Assembly: GCF_901905185.1 (NCBI RefSeq) | Contig: NZ_CABFMQ020000073.1 | Location: forward strand, 1-64,000 | Length of the DNA stretch: 64,000 bases | Origin: Methylocella tundrae | GTDB lineage: Bacteria; Pseudomonadota; Alphaproteobacteria; Rhizobiales; Beijerinckiaceae | Direction: 5' to 3' | The notes under the pieces: generated by a model | What the model was told of the DNA's origin: nothing | Database searches by the model: none | Seen by the model: only the letters and a program-made list of their open reading frames with translations | Position numbers and translations under genes: made by a program | Shown here: piece after piece, positions 24,390 to 36,100 of the stretch | Layout: each line of letters opens with the position of its first letter | Position numbering within the stretch: the stretch's first letter is position 1

Positions 24390-25637
24390 TCAAGCCCGGA
24401 TGCGACGATCTCGCGCGGGCGCCGCGCTCTGGCTTCTTGCGTCATAAAGCCAGTCGTAGCGGGCAAGCATGCGCTCGCCGCCAAGGGCGCGAATCGCCAT
24501 GTCGCGCGCAAAAGCGGCGGCCCCATCGAGGTGATAGATTTTGGCCTGGGCGCGCGATTCTCTTTGCACCCTGCTCGCCCGGTCGAGCCGCGCGGCGGCA
24601 TAGGCGGCAAGCGCGCGCGATACCGCGCCCTCGTCTCGTCCTGCCGTTTGTTGCAAGGCGTCGCCAAGCGCGCCTGCATCCTCGATCGCTTGCGCCGCGC
24701 CCTGCGCCAGAAACGGCAACATCGGATGGGCGGCGTCGCCGAGCAGCGCGACGCGTCCGGCTGACCAGGCGGGCAGCGGATCACGATCGATGAGGCGCCA
24801 TTTCCGCCAATCGGCCGCGCCGCCGATCAGGCTGCGGGCCGCGTCGTGCCAAGTTGAAAAACGCGCCTTGAGGAAATCCGAATCGCCTTGGTTCGACCAA
24901 CCGGAATCGAGGGCCGTGGGACCTTCATCTTCCTCGACGATGGCGACGACATTCACCACTGAACCGCCGCGCAAGGGGTAATGCACGAGATGCGCCTTGC
25001 GTCCAAGCCAGAGGCAGGATTCTCGGCGTAGCGCCTCCGCTCCCGTGCGACCAGCCGGAACGAGAGCCCGCCAGGCCGTCCGCTTCGAAAATTGCAAAGC
25101 GTCGGGTGCGCCGCCCAGCAGTTTCGCGCGAATGAGAGAGCGCGATCCGTCCGCGCCGATCAGGCAATCGCCCGCCGCCTCAACCCGCACGACGCCCTGT
25201 CGCAACGCCGCGACGACGCCGTCCGCGCCCGCCGCGAAACCGGCGACCGCGACCCCGGTGTGAATTCTGATGGCGTCTTCCTTCGCGGCGGCGTCGAGAA
25301 GCGCCCGCTGCAGATCGGCGCGATGAGCCAGAAGATAGGGCGCCCCCCAGCGGCTTTCGGCGTCGCCGAGCTTCATCAGGGCAAGGGTTGCGCCGTCGCT
25401 GGCTCGGCGTACCCGGATCGCCTCGGGCGTCAGGCACGATGGGGCGAGGCGCTCGATGATATCGAGCCGCCGCAGGATCGCGGTGGCGTTTGGCGACAGC
25501 TGCAAACCGGCGCCGACCTCTTCAAGCGCGGGCGCACAATCAAAGATGCTGACCTGCCACCCTGCCCGGACGAGGCAGAGGGCGGCGCTAAGGCCGCCAA
25601 TGCCAGCGCCGGCGATCAATGCGTGAGGACGGCTCAT
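24390..25637 (-). CDS. FAD-dependent monooxygenase (salicylate hydroxylase-like)
   Basis: 415 residues of the class A flavin monooxygenase family: ADP-binding GAGIGGLSAAL at residues 10-20, GADGSRSLIRAKL in the middle, and the FAD ribityl motif ALLGDAAHPMLPFLAQGAAQAIEDA near residue 290. These use NAD(P)H and oxygen to hydroxylate aromatic rings. Substrate is open: aromatic degradation and quinone synthesis are both possible. Followed on the same strand only by the lipoprotein. Confidence 0.87.
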   Translation of the reverse strand: MSRPHALIAGAGIGGLSAALCLVRAGWQVSIFDCAPALEEVGAGLQLSPNATAILRRLDIIERLAPSCLTPEAIRVRRASDGATLALMKLGDAESRWGAPYLLAHRADLQRALLDAAAKEDAIRIHTGVAVAGFAAGADGVVAALRQGVVRVEAAGDCLIGADGSRSLIRAKLLGGAPDALQFSKRTAWRALVPAGRTGAEALRRESCLWLGRKAHLVHYPLRGGSVVNVVAIVEEDEGPTALDSGWSNQGDSDFLKARFSTWHDAARSLIGGAADWRKWRLIDRDPLPAWSAGRVALLGDAAHPMLPFLAQGAAQAIEDAGALGDALQQTAGRDEGAVSRALAAYAAARLDRASRVQRESRAQAKIYHLDGAAAFARDMAIRALGGERMLARYDWLYDARSQSAAPARDRRIRA

Positions 25638-25652
25638 CGAAAGGCGCGCGGC

Positions 25653-25907
25653 TCAGATCGCGGCGTTCGTTGATTCCGGATCAAAAACGCATTCCGGCGG
25701 AACGCAGCCGCCATGCAGCGTCGCATCAAAGACATAATGCGTGGAGCAATACGGGCAGATGGCTTCGTCCGCATCACCCATGTCAATGAAGATATGGGGA
25801 TGATCGAAGGGCGGCAGCGCGCCGACGCACATGAATTCCTTTGCGCCGACGCGCACGCGGGGAACGCCTGGCTGATTGTGAAAATGCGGCGTGGCATGGG
25901 CGGCCAT
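25653..25907 (-). CDS. Zinc-finger domain protein (CHCC type)
   Basis: 84 residues. Metal ligands are Cys in KEFMCVGALPPFDHPHIF, its following His, and the pair CPYC in EAICPYCSTHYVFD, the pattern of the short CHCC zinc-finger family related to the NDUFS6 subunit of complex I. Starts 15 bases before the monooxygenase gene, same strand. Confidence 0.85.
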   Translation of the reverse strand: MAAHATPHFHNQPGVPRVRVGAKEFMCVGALPPFDHPHIFIDMGDADEAICPYCSTHYVFDATLHGGCVPPECVFDPESTNAAI

Positions 25908-26418
25908 GATCTCATCCCTATTGTGAAAACCGCCGAACCATAAGCGCCTCGCCGGATTTTGGGTAGCCCCCGCAAAGGATCATTGCCGGAAAGGAGCCGG
26001 TCTTGAACGGCTGAAGTGCTCCGGCAGGCTCACGATCGCCGCGTGGATCAGCGGCGCTGTTTACAGCATGATGCCGAAAAGTTGCAGACTTTCCGACATC
26101 ATATCATGCATTAAAACAAAGGCTTAAAGAGGAAAATGCCATTCCGCTTAAGGCGTGCCGCCCTTGGGTCCTCAAATCCAGCAGACGCCGGATCGATGCG
26201 CCTGACATCGATGCTCCAAAGAAGACGCGGGGCGGCGCGAGGCGTTTTGGTCAGCATGGATTGATGCGCAGGTGGCTCTCCAGCGGAGGCCCTGACCGAC
26301 AGTTCGCGGGTTGGGCCTCCGGAAAGCAAAAGGCAGCAGGTCAAGATAGTTCGCGATCATTTCCCTACCTGGGTTCTTTCCTGGCTCACGGATCACCGAA
26401 AAGCAAAATACGCCTGAT
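25908..26418. other. Gene-free border between core and polysaccharide island
   Basis: No convincing gene in 511 bases. It contains an intergenic palindromic repeat (26066-26110) and a drop in base-composition regularity. I take it as the left border of the island because genes to its right change to surface-glycan functions. Confidence 0.5.
26066..26110. repeat. Imperfect palindromic intergenic repeat
   Basis: GCATGATGCCGAAAAGT and ACTTTCCGACATCATATC, followed by ATGC, form an imperfect inverted repeat. Similar CATGAT...CCGAAAAGT palindromes are frequent between genes of many Hyphomicrobiales; identity with a named family is from memory only. Confidence 0.5.
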
Positions 26419-28308
26419 CTACCGTGTGGACGAGTTCTTCGCAGGCGACCGTTTACGCTGCAAATCCGGCGCGAGATCCACCGATGAGGCGCCAACCGCA
26501 GCGGCCCGTCCTCCGTTCGTCGTGAGATATGTATTCGGCCCGATCTCGCCACTCGAAACATTGTCAATGCCGTAGCAAAAATTGGCTAATCCACGGAATG
26601 AAGCTCTATTAGAGCTGGTCGCCCATTCCGCTGCCGTGTTGCCCACGATATGCACGTTGTCGGCGCCCGCCACATAAACGCACATATTTCGCGTCTCTCG
26701 AAAATGGTTGTCTTTGATTGACACGTCGGCAATCTGTCCAGCGGGAGCGGTTGTTTTTCCATCTTTGCTGAATGCATAGATTGAAATCGCCCCCGGGTCG
26801 CCGCCTCTGGTGTTTACCCGCTCGAGGCTATTTCCGACGATGCTGATGTGCTTCGGCATTGGACCCTGCGCGAAATAGGAATAGTCGCTATAGAACGTCA
26901 TCGCGCCATTACTCGGAAGATCGCTAAAGTGGTTGGCCGTCACGTCAATCTTCTGCGCGTTGGCAACCACGCCTCTTCCGCGAAGCTTTTGAAATGTTGT
27001 TCCATTGACGCTGAACAGGGTTGGCGAATCAGTCTGGTCTGCAACGATCCAGGCGGGCTCAGCGCCGCTTGGGGCAGGAGACGCGAGCGTGACATTTGTG
27101 GTGTTGGAGTCGAACGCCAGCGCGCCAACGATTGCTGTGCCCCTGACCGCGCCAGCAGCATCAATGAACTCAAGCATATCGCCGACAGACCAGGCGGTGG
27201 GTTTCCCGGCGAGCGTTAGGTGGGTGGAATCCGCAAGCGCCTTAATGGTGGTCTGCGTCCCATAGACATTGATTGCATCGTCCTGCGATCCTTCGAAGAC
27301 GCCATCGTTAACTGTAAATACGCCTCGTTGATTAGCGATATTGACGCCATCTGCGTTGGTCGATTGGACGCGGGTTGTGTCGGGTCTGATTCGGACGCCA
27401 GAACCGCTGGTAAATCTGACGTCGGAGGAGACTTGGCCCTTGAATCCCTGACCTGCGGCCGCAAACACGCGGGTGTGGTCGAAAGTGAGGCCTTTGACGC
27501 TATACCAACTGACAGCGTTCGCACCGTAGACTTGATTTTCCAGGAGGTATGAGCCGCCCACGATTAGGCTATCCAGCGCCGCCTTGTCTTTTCCCCGAAG
27601 CGAAACTTGGTACGAGCCTTCGCCAAGGCTGGTTAGCGCGCGGCTGCCCGCCTCAGAATTACTCCATTCGAGGTTCGTCGCTAGCCAAGCCTTGCTGGTT
27701 GGATCGAATTGTGAAATGCGCTGCACACTCGACCATGCAATCGGTAATGCCGGGTCGACTCTAAAAACGGCTCCATCACTCCCGACTGAGGTCAAAACGG
27801 CCTGCGTAAACGGTAGTTGAGCATAGTCGAAGTCGCAGTTGCGGAGCGTTATTCCTTCGTCATATTCCATTCGAAGGATGTCTCCATAGCTCGACTTGTC
27901 CGACCCATTCAAGACCAGTGTCGAACCCTGGCAGTCCAGGGCGAAATTTCTGGCCTTCCTGATCAGCAAAGCGGCGGCCGCACCGCCGATGGAAGCTCCG
28001 GGGACAGCCTTCAGATCGTAGACGGCATTCGGCTCAAGCGTGACGCCGGCCGCATTTTTCTGAATGGCGGTCACGATGACGGCATTCATCTGCTCCGTCG
28101 TCATGTCGGGCGTGAGCGTATAGACCGAATGCTCCTCTTCGGGCGCCGGGACCGCTCGAGCAGCGGCGTCCACGGTGCGCAAGCGGTCGGTCTCCGCAGC
28201 GTTGGCCCCGCCTACCGAAAGGCACAAACATGCAATCCGTAATCCAAAGCCCCTTTTGATGGCGCCGCGAGCGCCTTTCGTCCTTCTCTTCAACTTAATG
28301 ATCGACAT
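26419..28308 (-). CDS. Secreted right-handed beta-helix protein
   Basis: ATG 28308 gives 629 residues (an ATG at 28347 adds 13). The N terminus is a signal peptide with a long basic region and a cut after VGGANA. The body has the irregular short-strand pattern of parallel beta-helix proteins of the pectate-lyase type (ALDCQGSTLVLNG, ITLRNCDFDYAQL, DAINVYGTQTTIKAL, VHIVGNTAAEW). No catalytic set can be assigned. In a glycan island it may be a lyase, epimerase or binding protein for the polysaccharide. Confidence 0.7.
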   Translation of the reverse strand: MSIIKLKRRTKGARGAIKRGFGLRIACLCLSVGGANAAETDRLRTVDAAARAVPAPEEEHSVYTLTPDMTTEQMNAVIVTAIQKNAAGVTLEPNAVYDLKAVPGASIGGAAAALLIRKARNFALDCQGSTLVLNGSDKSSYGDILRMEYDEGITLRNCDFDYAQLPFTQAVLTSVGSDGAVFRVDPALPIAWSSVQRISQFDPTSKAWLATNLEWSNSEAGSRALTSLGEGSYQVSLRGKDKAALDSLIVGGSYLLENQVYGANAVSWYSVKGLTFDHTRVFAAAGQGFKGQVSSDVRFTSGSGVRIRPDTTRVQSTNADGVNIANQRGVFTVNDGVFEGSQDDAINVYGTQTTIKALADSTHLTLAGKPTAWSVGDMLEFIDAAGAVRGTAIVGALAFDSNTTNVTLASPAPSGAEPAWIVADQTDSPTLFSVNGTTFQKLRGRGVVANAQKIDVTANHFSDLPSNGAMTFYSDYSYFAQGPMPKHISIVGNSLERVNTRGGDPGAISIYAFSKDGKTTAPAGQIADVSIKDNHFRETRNMCVYVAGADNVHIVGNTAAEWATSSNRASFRGLANFCYGIDNVSSGEIGPNTYLTTNGGRAAAVGASSVDLAPDLQRKRSPAKNSSTR

Positions 28309-28491
28309 CAAATGGCGCCCCCAGCTCTTCTCGTGTAACGGTCGCACGCTCTATAACGATGATCCGGGCGCCGGGGTCCGAAGATTGAGACGCGACTTTC
28401 CTCAAGATTTCGTGAATCTGAGGCGATGTCTATTCGCCTGCATCTGATTCACACGCCACCTCTAACATTCTTTTTTCGTGGATTGCCTTTC

Positions 28492-29742
28492 TCAAGCCGG
28501 TGATGACAGCAATTCCGAAATGGTCGGGCTGTTGATGATAATTGTTGCATAATGATTATTTGAGTGACCAAGAATATGGACGCCTATTTCAATGTCGACA
28601 ATCTCTGCCGCGCGATCAATGGCAAACGCGATCTTTTTTGGAGTTATTGTGTCGATTAATTCTTCGACGACATTTCTTATGCTTCCATCCGTAGTCTCCA
28701 CGATGGCGATCCTGAGCATGACGTCTGGGCCGTGGAGGAACTCTCGCCTCACCGTAAGGCTGAATTGGCGCCGTTCCTTCAGACAAACGTTTTTAAAATG
28801 CAAAGCAAGCACGCCTTCGCCCGATGAGTTCGGGCACAGCTGAAATCCGTGTGACACGGGATAGCAAAACGCGTTGCGGTTGACTACGTAAGCTTCTTCG
28901 CTTTCATGCATGGGAAAGAACAGGGCGATCTTTCCGATCTTTCCTTCCCCGCTGCTGTTCCCGAATATGTCAAAGCCAAACTTGGCCGCCGTCCCCTCGC
29001 AGATGCGACGAAAATCCGATTTCTCTTTTTCGTCCCATTCAGTGTTTGCAACATCATTGTCGTTCACGCTGTGATCCGCGGAGGTGCGCTCAACTTGCGT
29101 ATTGACAGTGATCTCACGCACAAATTGCGATGCGGCATGTGGTTCATAGCCCAACCGCTCAGCCAATTCAGTTGCAATTGTTTCCGGTCTTTCGACTAAA
29201 TCAGCGTGATTTATTTCGTAATAACTATTGGCAACATGCTGTTTTATATCGTCCCACGCATTGAGGCAGTTAACCCAATCTAAACAGTGGTTCGAGAATT
29301 CAACATCTGGAAATTTTTTTAGTTTTGATCGGATCGTCGCGATCGGCCCTCTTTTTACGAATATGAAAAATGCATTTTTATAAACATGAGACAACATGTC
29401 CGTGCATGAAATCATTTCAACGCCGGGAGTTTTGTCGATAAAATCTGTTCTGGAAATTCCATAAAGATCAAGTACTGCTTGAATAATGCCGGCCGTCAAT
29501 TCTTCAGAATTATGCTCAAACAATAAACATTGATGGCTGTCGTCGATTATCGCAGAGAGTCCTGCATAATATCTTTGGGATAAGCGGCTTAACGCCAAAA
29601 CGAGAGGCCAAATGTGGCCCTCCCCTAATGAACGAAATCCGGTCATTTTCTCAAGCGCTGATGAAACAATCGTGGTGCCTGAACGAGCTGCGCCCAACAC
29701 AAAAATAGGTCCATAATTATTCGGCGCCGCAGTGGAATTCAC
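28492..29742 (-). CDS. Sulfotransferase-like protein 1
   Basis: 416 residues, GTG start. The 5'-phosphosulfate loop is FVLGAARSGTTIVSSAL (residues 14-30) and the 3'-phosphate region is FFIFVKRGPIATIRSKLKK; both are the standard PAPS-binding elements of carbohydrate sulfotransferases. The last 140 residues (from about FFPMHESEEAY) form an extra beta-rich domain of unknown type, possibly carbohydrate-binding. AT-richer than its neighbours, consistent with transfer. Confidence 0.8.
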   Translation of the reverse strand: MNSTAAPNNYGPIFVLGAARSGTTIVSSALEKMTGFRSLGEGHIWPLVLALSRLSQRYYAGLSAIIDDSHQCLLFEHNSEELTAGIIQAVLDLYGISRTDFIDKTPGVEMISCTDMLSHVYKNAFFIFVKRGPIATIRSKLKKFPDVEFSNHCLDWVNCLNAWDDIKQHVANSYYEINHADLVERPETIATELAERLGYEPHAASQFVREITVNTQVERTSADHSVNDNDVANTEWDEKEKSDFRRICEGTAAKFGFDIFGNSSGEGKIGKIALFFPMHESEEAYVVNRNAFCYPVSHGFQLCPNSSGEGVLALHFKNVCLKERRQFSLTVRREFLHGPDVMLRIAIVETTDGSIRNVVEELIDTITPKKIAFAIDRAAEIVDIEIGVHILGHSNNHYATIIINSPTISELLSSPA

Positions 29743-29934
29743 TTTCTTGTCCTAGTGTGATTGCTAAAAAAGAATTTAGCGTAGCGACGCCTGATGATAA
29801 ACGCAAGTAAATTGGAGCCGATGCCTCGGCGCGGCGAACTATGTTCGCCTAGTTCCTCCATCGCTCTGAAACAACGGTCAAGTTTCCCACACGCAAGAGA
29901 CAGCGCGCGCAGCGGCTTGGTGTGGCGCGCGAAC

Positions 29935-30915
29935 TCAATCCACTCGATATTGACGCCACGCCGTGCGCAGGATGGTTTCGAGATCAGAATGCTTCGCGAC
30001 GAAACCGATCCGACGCTTGGCTTCGCCAACATCGGCCAGCAAGGAAGGCGGATCGCCGGCCCTGCGAGGTTGAAATTCATGCGGAACCGGGCGCCCCGTC
30101 ATTGCTTCGATCCCGGCCAAAATCTGCCGGATTGAAAAGCCCTGGCCTGTTCCTAAATTCAGCCGAAGCGCGAGATCTTCTCGGGCAAGCTCCGATAGGG
30201 CCGCGACGTGTCCACGGGCAAGATCCGTGACATGAATATAATCGCGAACGCACGTTCCGTCCGGCGTCGGATAATCGTCGCCATAAATGTCGACCTTCGG
30301 AATTCGTCCGGCGACCGCCATCAGGCAGCGCGGAATGAGATGAGTTTCGGGATCGTGCTCTTCGCGCAACTCAGCATCGAGATCCGCCCCGCAGGCGTTG
30401 AAGTATCGCAGACACGCGTATCGCAGGCCATAGGCAGTCCGGTAATCGGCGAGGATCCGCTCCACCATCAGCTTGGAGGCGCCGTAGGGATTTATCGGAT
30501 TTTGTAGGGTGGTCTCGACGATTGGCAGAACGTCAGGCACCCCATAAGTTGCGCAAGTGCTGGAGAAAACGATCGTGCGGACGTCCGCCCTGAGCATCTC
30601 CGACAACAGGGTGAGCGTGCCTGTGACGTTTGTCCGATAATAGGCAGAGGGCCTTTCAACCGATTCTCCGACATAGGCAAGCGCGGCAAAATGGATGCAG
30701 GCCTGGGGACGGTATTTCTTGAAGGCCATCGCGAGTTGTTCGTGATCGAGGATATCGCCGACAACGAGAGGTCCCCACTTGACGTTGTGACGATGACCGT
30801 AGAGCAAATTATCGTAGACGATAGGCTCGATCCCCGCCGAAGCCAGCTCCTTGCAGGTATGGCTCCCGATATATCCGGCGCCGCCTGTAACGATTACGCG
30901 GTCGATCGCAGTCAT
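29935..30915 (-). CDS. galE: UDP-glucose 4-epimerase
   Basis: 326 residues, short-chain dehydrogenase fold: [16 protein letters not shown] at the start, FSSTCATYG with the catalytic Ser/Thr, YGASK (Tyr-x3-Lys) and [11 protein letters not shown]. Interconverts UDP-glucose and UDP-galactose (or the N-acetyl forms) to supply galactose residues. The start overlaps the stop of the upstream UDP-xylose synthase-type gene by four bases. Confidence 0.9.
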   Translation of the reverse strand: MTAIDRVIVTGGAGYIGSHTCKELASAGIEPIVYDNLLYGHRHNVKWGPLVVGDILDHEQLAMAFKKYRPQACIHFAALAYVGESVERPSAYYRTNVTGTLTLLSEMLRADVRTIVFSSTCATYGVPDVLPIVETTLQNPINPYGASKLMVERILADYRTAYGLRYACLRYFNACGADLDAELREEHDPETHLIPRCLMAVAGRIPKVDIYGDDYPTPDGTCVRDYIHVTDLARGHVAALSELAREDLALRLNLGTGQGFSIRQILAGIEAMTGRPVPHEFQPRRAGDPPSLLADVGEAKRRIGFVAKHSDLETILRTAWRQYRVD

Positions 30916-31877
30916 CGGCTGGCCTCCTCGCGCAGAAAGTCTTCAAAGTACTTGGCGGTGCGCGACAACCCTTCCCGCAATTCCACCGTGGGTTGCCATT
31001 GAAGCTTATCTCTAGCCAGCGTGATGTCTGGCCTGCGCTGTTTGGGATCGTCCGGGGGTAATCCGCGATAAACGATCTTGGATCGAGAGCCAGTCAGTTC
31101 GATGATCTGGTGCGCGAGTTCATTCATGGTGAATTCCTTTGGATTGCCGATATTAACGGGTCCGGTGAAATCCGGTCCTGTCGCCATCAAACGCAGGAAC
31201 CCTTCAATGAGATCATCAACATAACAGAAGGCGCGTGTCTGCGACCCATCTCCGTAGATGGTGATGTCATCATTTTTCAACGCCTGAACCAGGAAATTTG
31301 AGACCACTCGTCCATCGTTTGGATGCATGCGCGGCCCATACGTATTGAATATGCGCACGACCTTGATCTGCAATCCGTGTTGGCGATGGTAGTCGAAGAA
31401 CAAGGTTTCGGCGCAACGCTTCCCCTCATCGTAACAGGCTCGATAGCCGATCGGATTGACCCGCCCCCAGTAAGCTTCAGTCTGCGGATGCACCTCAGGA
31501 TCGCCGTAGACCTCGCTGGTCGACGCCTGCAACACTTTCGCTCGCAGACGCTTCGCGAGACCGAGCACGTTGATAGCGCCATGCACGCTCGTTTTTGTCG
31601 TCTGGACGGGATCAAATTGATAATGCACAGGCGAGGCCGGGCATGCCAGATTGTAGATCTCGTCGACCTCGACGTAGAGCGGATGCGTGATGTCGTGCCG
31701 GAGCAATTCGAAGTTCGGATTCGCTGTCAGATGAGCAATGTTTCGTCGCGTTCCGGTGAAAAAATTGTCAACGCATAAGACCTCGTGTCCTTGCGCCAGG
31801 AGCCTCTCGCAAAGATGGGATCCAAGAAAGCCAGCGCCTCCCGTGACCATGATTTTTTTCATCTTGCCATAGCGCAT
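30912..31877 (-). CDS. UDP-glucuronate decarboxylase (UDP-xylose synthase type)
   Basis: 321 residues. [20 protein letters not shown], then [37 protein letters not shown] (Tyr-x3-Lys) and [17 protein letters not shown] are the blocks of the UXS subgroup. It decarboxylates UDP-glucuronate to UDP-xylose, an uncommon sugar donor in bacteria but typical of rhizobial-type glycans. Coupled to galE. Confidence 0.9.
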   Translation of the reverse strand: MRYGKMKKIMVTGGAGFLGSHLCERLLAQGHEVLCVDNFFTGTRRNIAHLTANPNFELLRHDITHPLYVEVDEIYNLACPASPVHYQFDPVQTTKTSVHGAINVLGLAKRLRAKVLQASTSEVYGDPEVHPQTEAYWGRVNPIGYRACYDEGKRCAETLFFDYHRQHGLQIKVVRIFNTYGPRMHPNDGRVVSNFLVQALKNDDITIYGDGSQTRAFCYVDDLIEGFLRLMATGPDFTGPVNIGNPKEFTMNELAHQIIELTGSRSKIVYRGLPPDDPKQRRPDITLARDKLQWQPTVELREGLSRTAKYFEDFLREEASR

Positions 31878-32130
31878 GCGGCTTCGTTCCTCATAACAAA
31901 TGCTGTTTCAAGTAGACGCTGCGCTGAAAGACCCCACAAATAGTTTAGGCGCAATCGACACTGAAGAGCCGCTATAGCGTAATTGAAGCATCAACGGAAA
32001 ACTTTATGAGATAGCATGATAAAAGTGCGTCCCGTTTCGCCGGCCGCAAATGAACGCGAGGACACGCCTTGAAAATGCGCCGAGGCGCTCGACGACGATC
32101 ACCGCGCTCCATATTGGATCGAGGCCGGCG

Positions 32131-33183
32131 TCAAAGCGCCTTGAATCCATCTTGCCTGGCATTGAAAGCGACTGTTGCGTGCAGACCTTGTTTCCAGCAG
32201 ATTTTGGGCCGCCAGCCGGTTTCGTTGGCGATCAGGGAGGCGTCGAGCACATTGGCGGGAACGTCCGCCTTGCGCCCTTCCTGGAAGCGAATCTCGGGCT
32301 TCAGCTCGCCGATGCACCGCGCAATATCTGAGATAACCTCAACGATGCTGCGCCCGATTCCACTCGCCACGTTCATGACTTTATGAGGCCCGCTGTAGAG
32401 AGCGGCGAGCAAAAACGCATCGACAACATCCTCGATATAGATGTAGTCCCGAACGGTTCCTCCATCCCCCCAAATATCGATTGGCTTGCGATGAAGGACC
32501 CTGTGGATGACTTCGGCGACCAGCCCCTGGCGCTTAGTGGAGCGCTGAAACGGTCCATAGGGATTGGAAACGCGCAGCACCTGATAGTCGACGCCATATG
32601 CATGGGCATAAAAGTAAAGGTATTTCTCGATGAGGAGCTTGTTGACGCCGTAGGGCGAGATCGGATTGGTGGGATGATCTTCCCGGATAGGCGTGCTGTG
32701 AGGAATTCCGTAAACGGTGCCGCCGGAAGACGCGAAGACGATCTTGCCGACGGAACCCTCGCGACACACTTCGAGCAAGTTTAGAGCCGGCGAACAGTCG
32801 TTAGTCAGATCGGTCACGATCTCCCGCGTGGGCGTTCCTGGAACGGAAGCGCTCAGGAGGTAGAAAACAAAATCGGCTCCATCGACAGCATGACGTAAGA
32901 CATTGCGGTCATCCAGCTCGGCGCTGGTCCAGCGCACGTTTTCCGGGAAAGCATTTGGATAATTCAGGACGCGACCGATCGCGGTCACCTGCGCGCCTTG
33001 CGCGGCCAGGCCGCGGCACAGATTGACGCCAAAGAAACCGCCCGCGCCAAGCACCGTACATCGTGCGTCGCGGAACTGCGGCAGGCAGAGGCTCTCTTTT
33101 GTGGCTTCGGTCATCGCTATGGATCTAAGTCCCAGGGGCGAGCGTCGAATTGACGAATCGTACAAGGCCCCAGACTCATTCAT
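32131..33183 (-). CDS. NAD-dependent sugar-nucleotide epimerase/dehydratase
   Basis: 350 residues, extended SDR fold: VLGAGGFFGVNLCRGLAAQG (the first Gly motif slightly altered), FASSGGTVYGIPH, YGVNKLLIE (Tyr-x3-Lys) and RVSNPYGPFQR. Specific activity undetermined (4-epimerase-like by these motifs). The ATG overlaps the stop of the giant glycosyltransferase gene (ATGA) with AAGGGG before it, so they are co-translated. Confidence 0.85.
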   Translation of the reverse strand: MNESGALYDSSIRRSPLGLRSIAMTEATKESLCLPQFRDARCTVLGAGGFFGVNLCRGLAAQGAQVTAIGRVLNYPNAFPENVRWTSAELDDRNVLRHAVDGADFVFYLLSASVPGTPTREIVTDLTNDCSPALNLLEVCREGSVGKIVFASSGGTVYGIPHSTPIREDHPTNPISPYGVNKLLIEKYLYFYAHAYGVDYQVLRVSNPYGPFQRSTKRQGLVAEVIHRVLHRKPIDIWGDGGTVRDYIYIEDVVDAFLLAALYSGPHKVMNVASGIGRSIVEVISDIARCIGELKPEIRFQEGRKADVPANVLDASLIANETGWRPKICWKQGLHATVAFNARQDGFKAL

Positions 33184-36100
33184 AGCCCCTTAAAAAGGTA
33201 ACTTGGGGGCGAAACGCTGGAAAGCGGGCCACGCCAGACCAGCGATTGCGGTCGAACATAGCGGCCAGACAAAAGATCGTTCCAGATCTCCTCAAAGACC
33301 GCGAGATAATGCTCGCCCATGTCGCTCGTCCGAAACCCGCCCTCGCTGACACGCTTTATCGCCGCAGCGGACATGGAGGCCAGTCGCGCTGGATTGCGCT
33401 GGAGTCCGGCGATGGACTGAGCGAAGGCGTGAACGTCGCCGATCGGCAGTCGATCTCCTACATCCCTCGAGACGAGATCTGGAATTCCACTGGGTAGATC
33501 GCTCACGACGGGCGCGCATCCGCAGGCCATGGCCTCGATCAGGGAGATCGGCATGCCTTCGAAAGACGATACCAGCAGGAACACATCGCTTTCACGAAAA
33601 ACCTCGTACATTTCTTCACGGGTGAGGCGGCCAACCATGCTGACGACGCCGTTCTTGATTTTCTCATTCCATGATTTCGCCAGCCACTCCCGTTCGTCGC
33701 CTTCGCCGATGACAGTCAAACGATATGGAACGGCTTCGCGATCGAGGCTCCTCGTGATCGCCACAAGATCTCTCACACGCTTCTGGTGTTGCATGAGGCG
33801 TCCGCAAAAGACGATACGAATCGGTTGGTCCGCCGCCCGGTTTGCGATTCGCGCTACCCCGCCTTTCACTGAAACGCCATAAGGTATGACGAGGGTTCGG
33901 TCGGCCAGGGAGGGATTTATGTCCACCACCTTGTCCAGAAGATGCCGATTGCTGCAGACGATCTTGTTCCAGTAACGCGCGAGCCTATACACATGATCAT
34001 AATGCTCGATGTCGTCGCTATGCACGATGCCCACGACGCCAATCCGGCTCGAAAGCGCCGGAGTTATCGCCGAGGTCAGATAGTCATAGTTGGGGACTAG
34101 GATGCACGGCGCGTTTTCATTGGCAAAATCGATCAACCGCTGCCATTCATCCTCCTGCGGGCCGATAAGATTAAGAAAGCGCATCGGCAATTGCGGGAGA
34201 AACTTGCGGTTTGAATCGTTGAAGCTTGGAAAGACAAGTTCGCAATCAACGCCGCGATCGATCAGGTCATGCATCAGCGTTTCTGTGAACGAATTGACGC
34301 CGCTTATCCACCAATCGCGCCCGAAGAAAAGAACGCGGGGCTTGACGGGCACTTTGGCCCGGCTCTTGGTCTCGATCAGAGGAGCGCCTAGCGTTTCTCG
34401 AGCCAGAGAAGCGACGCTGAGGAAGTAATCTTCGAAACGGTAGCGCGTCTCGACTCTGCGTAACGCATTTGCACCGATGCGTGCACGCTCATCCGAACGC
34501 GTAAGCAGTTTTTCAATTTCAGTAGCCATCGCCGATACGTCGCCGTAAGGCACGACAATACCGCTGTCTTCCGCCAGCGCCTCGGGGGCTCCGCCGGCGT
34601 CGGCAAAGGCGACTGTGGCGAGAGAGCAAGCCATCGCCTCGTGTATGACGCACGGGAAAGGGTCTTCCCGCGACGTCATGGCAAAAACATCCGCTGCCTG
34701 ATAGTAAGGAGCCGGATCGTCTTTCAATCCGACAAAATGGAAGACGTCGCGAATATTAGAGCTGTCGACATCTTTTTTCATCCAATACGCGAAATTTTTG
34801 TCCATCGTGTCTGAACCCAGCCAGACGAAGTGCGCACGATCTCCGAGGGTCTGAAAAATACGCTGGGCGACGCTAATAAAAATATCGACGCCCTTGCGGA
34901 TATTGACCGTCCCGCATCCAAGAACAAGAAGCGCGTCCGCCGAAACTCCGAGTTCGCGACGAACCGACAATCGCGCTTCTTCTCGAGAACCGTCGCCAAA
35001 ATGAGCGTCGAGTAGGCCCTGCGGCAAAACTTTCGAGAGCCCCGGCGGAAGCGGCACTTTAGCGTCGGCCACATCACGGACAAATTGGGCAGGAAAAATG
35101 ATTTGGTCCGAGAACTCGTACAGGTCCCTGATGTAGTTCTCTGGGTACAAATACAGCATTTCATGAACAAGCGAGATGACCGGAATGCCAAGTGCGTGGA
35201 ACGGTCCGGAGTAGTGGTTTGTGTTGGCGGTGTTACATAGGGCGAGAATCACAGGGCCGCCTAACCCCAGTTCGCTCACCAGATCGCTGAGGTTCAGCTC
35301 CTTGTCATTTATCGAATGCCGTGATGAATCAAACACGTGGCTATATCTACGAAAGTCTCTCTCGAGATCGCCCGGTTGATCAGTGAATGTAATTAAGCTG
35401 TATTGGTTGAGCTGAGCAAAGAATTTTATTAGCGTCAGAATGATCAGAGGAGCCCCGGTCCGGGACATATCGTGGGTTACGAACAAGATTCTCGGCCGCG
35501 GGTCGTTGAGTTTGATGCTTTCGCCGAGCCTTGGCTTCACCACATTATAGTATTTGAGCTTCGCCCATCCGGGTGGAAGATCGGCGTTCACCGAGCCGCC
35601 GGAAAGGGGCTTATAGCGCGTTCGTTCCTGGCGGGGCGCTCCAAACTCAAGAAAGTGAGCAAGGGGATTCACGCCCAGACGCAGCAGGTCTGGATGCCGG
35701 CTGATATACCAGCGGGTCTCAAACTCAGCATGGGGGTTGCGTCCTTCCGCGGCGCCGAAGGCGATATAATGATCGACCGGATCGATCCCCGAAGCCGCAA
35801 CATCCGGATTCTGTATTAAATACCACGCGACATCGAAAAGCCGGTTCGGGCTATTTCCCAGCACCCTTCCGGCGGTCAAGTGGAAGCTAAAGGTCCCTTC
35901 ATCCGCTTGGCTGGACTCGGGATAGGTCTCCTCGTACCATTCCGGATCAAAGAGTGGGCTAGGCGCGCGCCGCTCTTTGGCGCCGAACAAAATGTAATGC
36001 ACGAGGGGATGAATACCCGCATCCACGACATCCGAATTGTGCTTCGAATACCACTCCTCATCGAAAAGAGAATTTGCGCTAAATTTAGGCTCTTCACCCC

